Shown here: positions 5,802 to 8,505 of the stretch, one piece after another | Position numbering within the stretch: position 1 is the first letter of the stretch | Layout of the letters: every line of letters starts with the position of its first letter | Assembly: GCA_024276295.1 (NCBI GenBank) | Contig: JAJRXN010000029.1 | Span: 1-8,505, forward strand | Direction: 5' to 3' | Length of the DNA: 8,505 bases | From: Acidobacteriota bacterium | Lineage (GTDB): Bacteria; Acidobacteriota; Polarisedimenticolia; J045 | Notes under the pieces: generated by a model | What the model was told of the DNA's origin: nothing | The model's input: the letters and a program-made list of their open reading frames with translations, nothing else | Databases searched by the model: none | Program-made: the position numbers and the translations under genes

Positions 5802-7910
5802 ATGGCAGCACGATGGACCCACCGGAGGCTCCTGCTGATCCTCGCCGCAGCGCACGGACTCGCGCTCGTGGCAGGGGTCGCGACCGGAGTCCTGCTCAGC
5901 CGGGACATCCCGTCGGTCACGCATCTCGATGTCTTCAACCTGCCCCAGGTGACCGTCCTCGAGGATCGCGACGGCGAGTTTCTCGACTCGTTCGGTGTCC
6001 AGCGGCGGATCCCGGTCCCCCTCTCGCGCATGAGCGCCTGGTACCTCGAGGCGGTGATCGCCACCGAGGATCCGCGTTTCGAGCGGCACTTCGGCGTCGA
6101 CCCGATCGCGGTCGCCCGGGCGCTGGTCGCCACGGCCCGCAGCCTGCGGATCGGTGTCCAGGGCGCCAGCACGATCACGATGCAGCTCGCGCGCGACCAG
6201 TTTCTCCATCGCCGCAAGACGATCTGGCGCAAGATCCAGGAAGCGGTGCTCGCGACGCAGATCGAGAAGCACTACTCGAAGCAGGAGATCCTCGAGCTGT
6301 ACTGCAACCGGATCTACCTCGGCCACGGCCGCTACGGCGTCGAGGCCGCCGCCCGCTTCTACTTCGGCAAGTCCGCGCGCGAACTGACCCTCCACGAGGC
6401 CGCCCTGCTCGCAGGGCTCGCCCAGCGCCCCGAGGGCCTGAGTCCGCTGCGCAATCCCGAAGGGGCCCTGGCACGGCGCAACCACGTGCTGCGCCGGATG
6501 GTGATCGAAGGGGTGCTCGACGAGGCGCAGGCCCGTGCCGCGATGGAGGCGCCGCTGGGTATCGTCGACCGCGCCCCCGAACGGCCGTTCGCGCCCTACT
6601 TCATCGAGGAGGTCCGCCGCTGGCTGCTCGAGAAGTACGGCGAGGAGGGGCTGTACGAAGAAGGACTCGTCGTCCGGACCACCCTCGACCGGCGGCTGCA
6701 GCGGGCCGCCGAACGCGCGGTCGCCTTCGGACTCGATCTCTACGGCCGACGCCATCGGCAGGTGCCCGCCGGGCGACCGCTGCCGGACGACGCATCGCCC
6801 GACACGTACCGCGATCCGGCCTGGTCAAGTGCCTTTGCCGTCGACGACATCGTTCCGGCGCTGGTGCTGTCGGTCGATCCCGAACGCCAGACCGCCGGGC
6901 TCCGGATCGCCGATGCGGAACTCGAGGTCACCCGGCGCGCGATCGCGTGGACCGGGCGGGACCGGGTCGAGCAGGTCTTCAGCGAGTCCACGCTGCTGCC
7001 GGTGCGCATCCTCGAACTCGATCGCTCAGGGCGCCCCGTCCGGGTCGAGCTCGGATCGGCTCCCGATGCCGACGCGGCCCTGATCGCCGTCGATGCGGCC
7101 ACGGGGGAGATCCTGGCGCTCGTCGGCGGCCGTGACTTCTCGATCAGCGAGTTCGACCTGGCGATGCAGGCGCGTCGGCAGGCCGGCTCGGCGTTCAAGC
7201 CGTTCATCTTCGCGGCGGCACTCGAGCTTGGACTGGGGCCCGGCCAGTGGATCTGGGACGTCCCGACCGTCGTCGTCGACCGGGGGTCGCCGGTCCCGTA
7301 CCAGCCCGAGAACTACGAGCGCGACTACGAAGGACTCGTGACCCTCCGTCACGCCCTCGAGCACTCGCGCAACATCCCGACCCTGCGCCTGCTCGATGCC
7401 ATCGGCTACGACCCGGCGATGGAGATGGCCCGGCGGCTGGGCATCGCGACCCACATGCGGGCCTATCCGTCGCTCGCCCTCGGCTCGTTCGAGGTCCGCC
7501 TCGTCGACCTCGTCAGCGCCTACGCCGCGTTCGCCAACGGTGGCGTGCTCGTCGAGCCGCGGATGGTCAACGAGGTCCGCCACCGGGCGCAGCAGACGCT
7601 GTTCCGGGTCGAGCCCCGGGCACGTGAAGTGCTCTCACCGGAAGTCGCCGGGATGATGACCTCGCTGCTCGAAGGCGTCGTCCAGCGCGGAACCGGGCGG
7701 GCGGCGCGGATCCTTCGGCGTCCGCTCGCCGGCAAGACCGGCACGACCGACGACTTCACGAACGCGTGGTTCATCGGCTTCAGCCCCTCGATCGCCGTCG
7801 GCGTGTGGGTCGGGCACTCGGCGTCGAACGCCTCGCTCGGTCGCGGCGAGACCGGCGCGCGCGCGGCACTTCCGATCTGGATCCGGTTCTTCGATCTCGG
7901 CCTCGGTTAA
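5802..7910 (+). CDS. mrcA: Class A penicillin-binding protein, PBP1A type, ended early by an in-frame TAA
   Basis: The bifunctional peptidoglycan synthase polymerises lipid II glycan chains and cross-links stem peptides at the outer face of the inner membrane. The 702 residues comprise a signal anchor (about 9-32) and a GT51 transglycosylase domain with ATEDPRFERHFG (87-98, catalytic Glu89), GASTITMQLARD (121-132), RKIQE (143-147) and ILELYCN (163-169). An OB-like insert follows (about 330-420, DDIVPALVLSV). The transpeptidase domain has SAFK (463-466, nucleophile Ser463), SRN (522-524) and KTGTT (645-649). All catalytic motifs are present. The TAA at 7908-7910 falls just after the final helix (PIWIRFFDLGLG), before the conserved PBP1A tail, which continues in the same frame. 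The truncated enzyme could still be active. No Shine-Dalgarno sequence precedes ATG 5802, and translation is probably leaderless. The gene is separate from the upstream block. Confidence 0.9.
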   Translation: MAARWTHRRLLLILAAAHGLALVAGVATGVLLSRDIPSVTHLDVFNLPQVTVLEDRDGEFLDSFGVQRRIPVPLSRMSAWYLEAVIATEDPRFERHFGVDPIAVARALVATARSLRIGVQGASTITMQLARDQFLHRRKTIWRKIQEAVLATQIEKHYSKQEILELYCNRIYLGHGRYGVEAAARFYFGKSARELTLHEAALLAGLAQRPEGLSPLRNPEGALARRNHVLRRMVIEGVLDEAQARAAMEAPLGIVDRAPERPFAPYFIEEVRRWLLEKYGEEGLYEEGLVVRTTLDRRLQRAAERAVAFGLDLYGRRHRQVPAGRPLPDDASPDTYRDPAWSSAFAVDDIVPALVLSVDPERQTAGLRIADAELEVTRRAIAWTGRDRVEQVFSESTLLPVRILELDRSGRPVRVELGSAPDADAALIAVDAATGEILALVGGRDFSISEFDLAMQARRQAGSAFKPFIFAAALELGLGPGQWIWDVPTVVVDRGSPVPYQPENYERDYEGLVTLRHALEHSRNIPTLRLLDAIGYDPAMEMARRLGIATHMRAYPSLALGSFEVRLVDLVSAYAAFANGGVLVEPRMVNEVRHRAQQTLFRVEPRAREVLSPEVAGMMTSLLEGVVQRGTGRAARILRRPLAGKTGTTDDFTNAWFIGFSPSIAVGVWVGHSASNASLGRGETGARAALPIWIRFFDLGLG

Positions 7911-7920
7911 CCGACCGAGG
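7901..7920 (+). repeat. Inverted repeat around the TAA of the PBP gene
   Basis: CCTCGGT (7901-7907) and ACCGAGG (7914-7920) are perfect reverse complements around a 6-base loop that starts with the TAA stop codon. Overlapping this, CGGTTAACCG (7904-7913) is a perfect 10-base palindrome. No T-run follows, so it does not look like a terminator. Short repeats of this size are expected by chance in GC-rich DNA. It is recorded only because it surrounds the unusual stop codon. Confidence 0.4.
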
Positions 7921-8505
7921 ACCGCCCCGCCGAGGAGTTCGTCCGGCCGCCCGGCCTGATGCGGGTGCTGGTCGACGCCCGGACCGGCCTGCGCAGCGGC
8001 AGCGCCTGCGGCCCCTCGATCCTCGAGACGTACCCGAGGGACAGCGAGCCGCGGCGCGCCTGCACGGCATCGGACTGGCAGCGCTTCTCGCTGCCCTATC
8101 CGCTGCAGCGGTTCGAGGTCGACCGTGCCGGCCGCCTGCTCGCCGGGCCCGAGGAACTCGCCCGGATCGCCGCCGTCACCGACGGGCGGATCGGCGTCGT
8201 CTCGCCCGGCGTCGCCGTGCGCTGGCGCTGGGAACGGCCCGGCCGGAAGACCACGCTCGAGGGCTCGATGCCGCTCGCCTGGCAGCCCGGCGACTGGATC
8301 CGGTTCCTCGACGCGATGACGCTGGCCCGCGAAGAACGGCGGCTGCGCGCGCTGGCCCGCGAACAGGCTCTGGCCGAGATCCGGGAGCGCATCGAGGCGG
8401 AAGACCTCGCCGAGGACGAAAAAGGCCGGGAACCCGAAGAACTCCTGCCCCCCGAGCTGCACGACGGGCTCGACGGCTTCCCGGCGGAGGTGCTCGAGGC
8501 GAACC
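7911..8505 (+). pseudogene. In-frame C-terminal remainder of the PBP1A gene after the TAA, with a long extension (partial)
   Basis: The frame of the upstream PBP gene continues for 198 codons without a stop to the window edge, with third positions almost all G or C. The first 51 residues match the usual PBP1A tail: EEFVRPPGLMRVLVDARTGL, then two cysteines (tail residues 33 and 51) flanking an ILETY...SEP stretch, like the C...GTEP...C pattern common in this family. From about 8079 the sequence is unfamiliar: a segment with RWRWERPGRKTTLEG and AWQPGDWIRFLDAM, then a charged, probably helical stretch (tail residues 132-176). The TAA therefore splits one ancestral coding region. The tail may be dead, reached by readthrough, or translated from ATG 7959, which has no well-placed ribosome binding site. 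A base-calling error at the TAA is equally possible. The true end lies outside the window. Confidence 0.72.

Noticed and set aside
7635..8462. Minus-strand open frame of 275 codons over the PBP end and its tail
   Set aside because: It runs antisense to the conserved transpeptidase and PBP1A tail on the + strand and shows no recognisable motif or start signal. It does not explain the region better than the + strand reading.
7959..8505. ATG 7959 as the start of an independent downstream gene
   Set aside because: The nearest purine-rich sequence (GAGGAG at 7932-7937) is about 21 bases away. Coding similarity to PBP1A also extends upstream of this ATG to the TAA. Continuation of the PBP gene is the simpler reading.

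Overview
This is a GC-rich (roughly 70% by eye), densely coding bacterial segment with every gene on the + strand. It looks like a chromosomal housekeeping region. There is no insertion sequence, tRNA, rRNA, CRISPR array or phage gene. The order xseA-xseB-ispA-tlyA-nadK, strong G/C bias at third codon positions and near-exclusive TGA stops suggest a high-GC Gram-negative-type bacterium, perhaps an uncultured relative of Acidobacteriota, Myxococcota/Desulfobacterota, Gemmatimonadota or a similar phylum. The sequence alone does not settle the taxon.

Positions 1-5758 are one tightly packed block of nine genes with no gap longer than a few bases: the end of xseA, xseB (exonuclease VII), ispA (farnesyl diphosphate synthase), tlyA (rRNA 2'-O-methyltransferase with S4 domain), nadK (NAD kinase), a UMF1/Atg22-like MFS permease, an ECF-type sigma factor, a two-helix membrane anti-sigma factor and a YbjQ/UPF0145 protein. 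Five junctions are 4-base GTGA/ATGA overlaps and two are 14-base overlaps. Co-transcription and translational coupling are therefore likely. The usual dxs between ispA and tlyA is absent.

Positions 5745-5801 hold the only intergenic signals. A strong GC-rich two-part hairpin overlaps the end of the YbjQ gene. An extended -10 motif follows it, so close to the next ATG that the downstream mRNA is probably leaderless.

Positions 5802-8505 encode a class A penicillin-binding protein of the PBP1A type: membrane anchor, GT51 transglycosylase, OB-like insert and transpeptidase with SxxK, SxN and KTG. An in-frame TAA at 7908-7910 interrupts it just after the transpeptidase fold. The same frame then stays open to the window edge. 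It first encodes the recognisable conserved PBP1A tail, then an unfamiliar extension of about 140 residues with a charged, probably helical stretch. This interrupted PBP is the most unusual thing in the window. A nonsense mutation, a sequence error and recoding are all possible.

The genes link loosely around the envelope. FPP from IspA feeds the undecaprenyl carrier used by PBP1A, and the sigma/anti-sigma pair could sense envelope state. The remaining genes are general housekeeping. I see no clearly new multi-gene defence or biosynthetic system. The sigma/anti-sigma/YbjQ trio is the closest thing to an under-described module.
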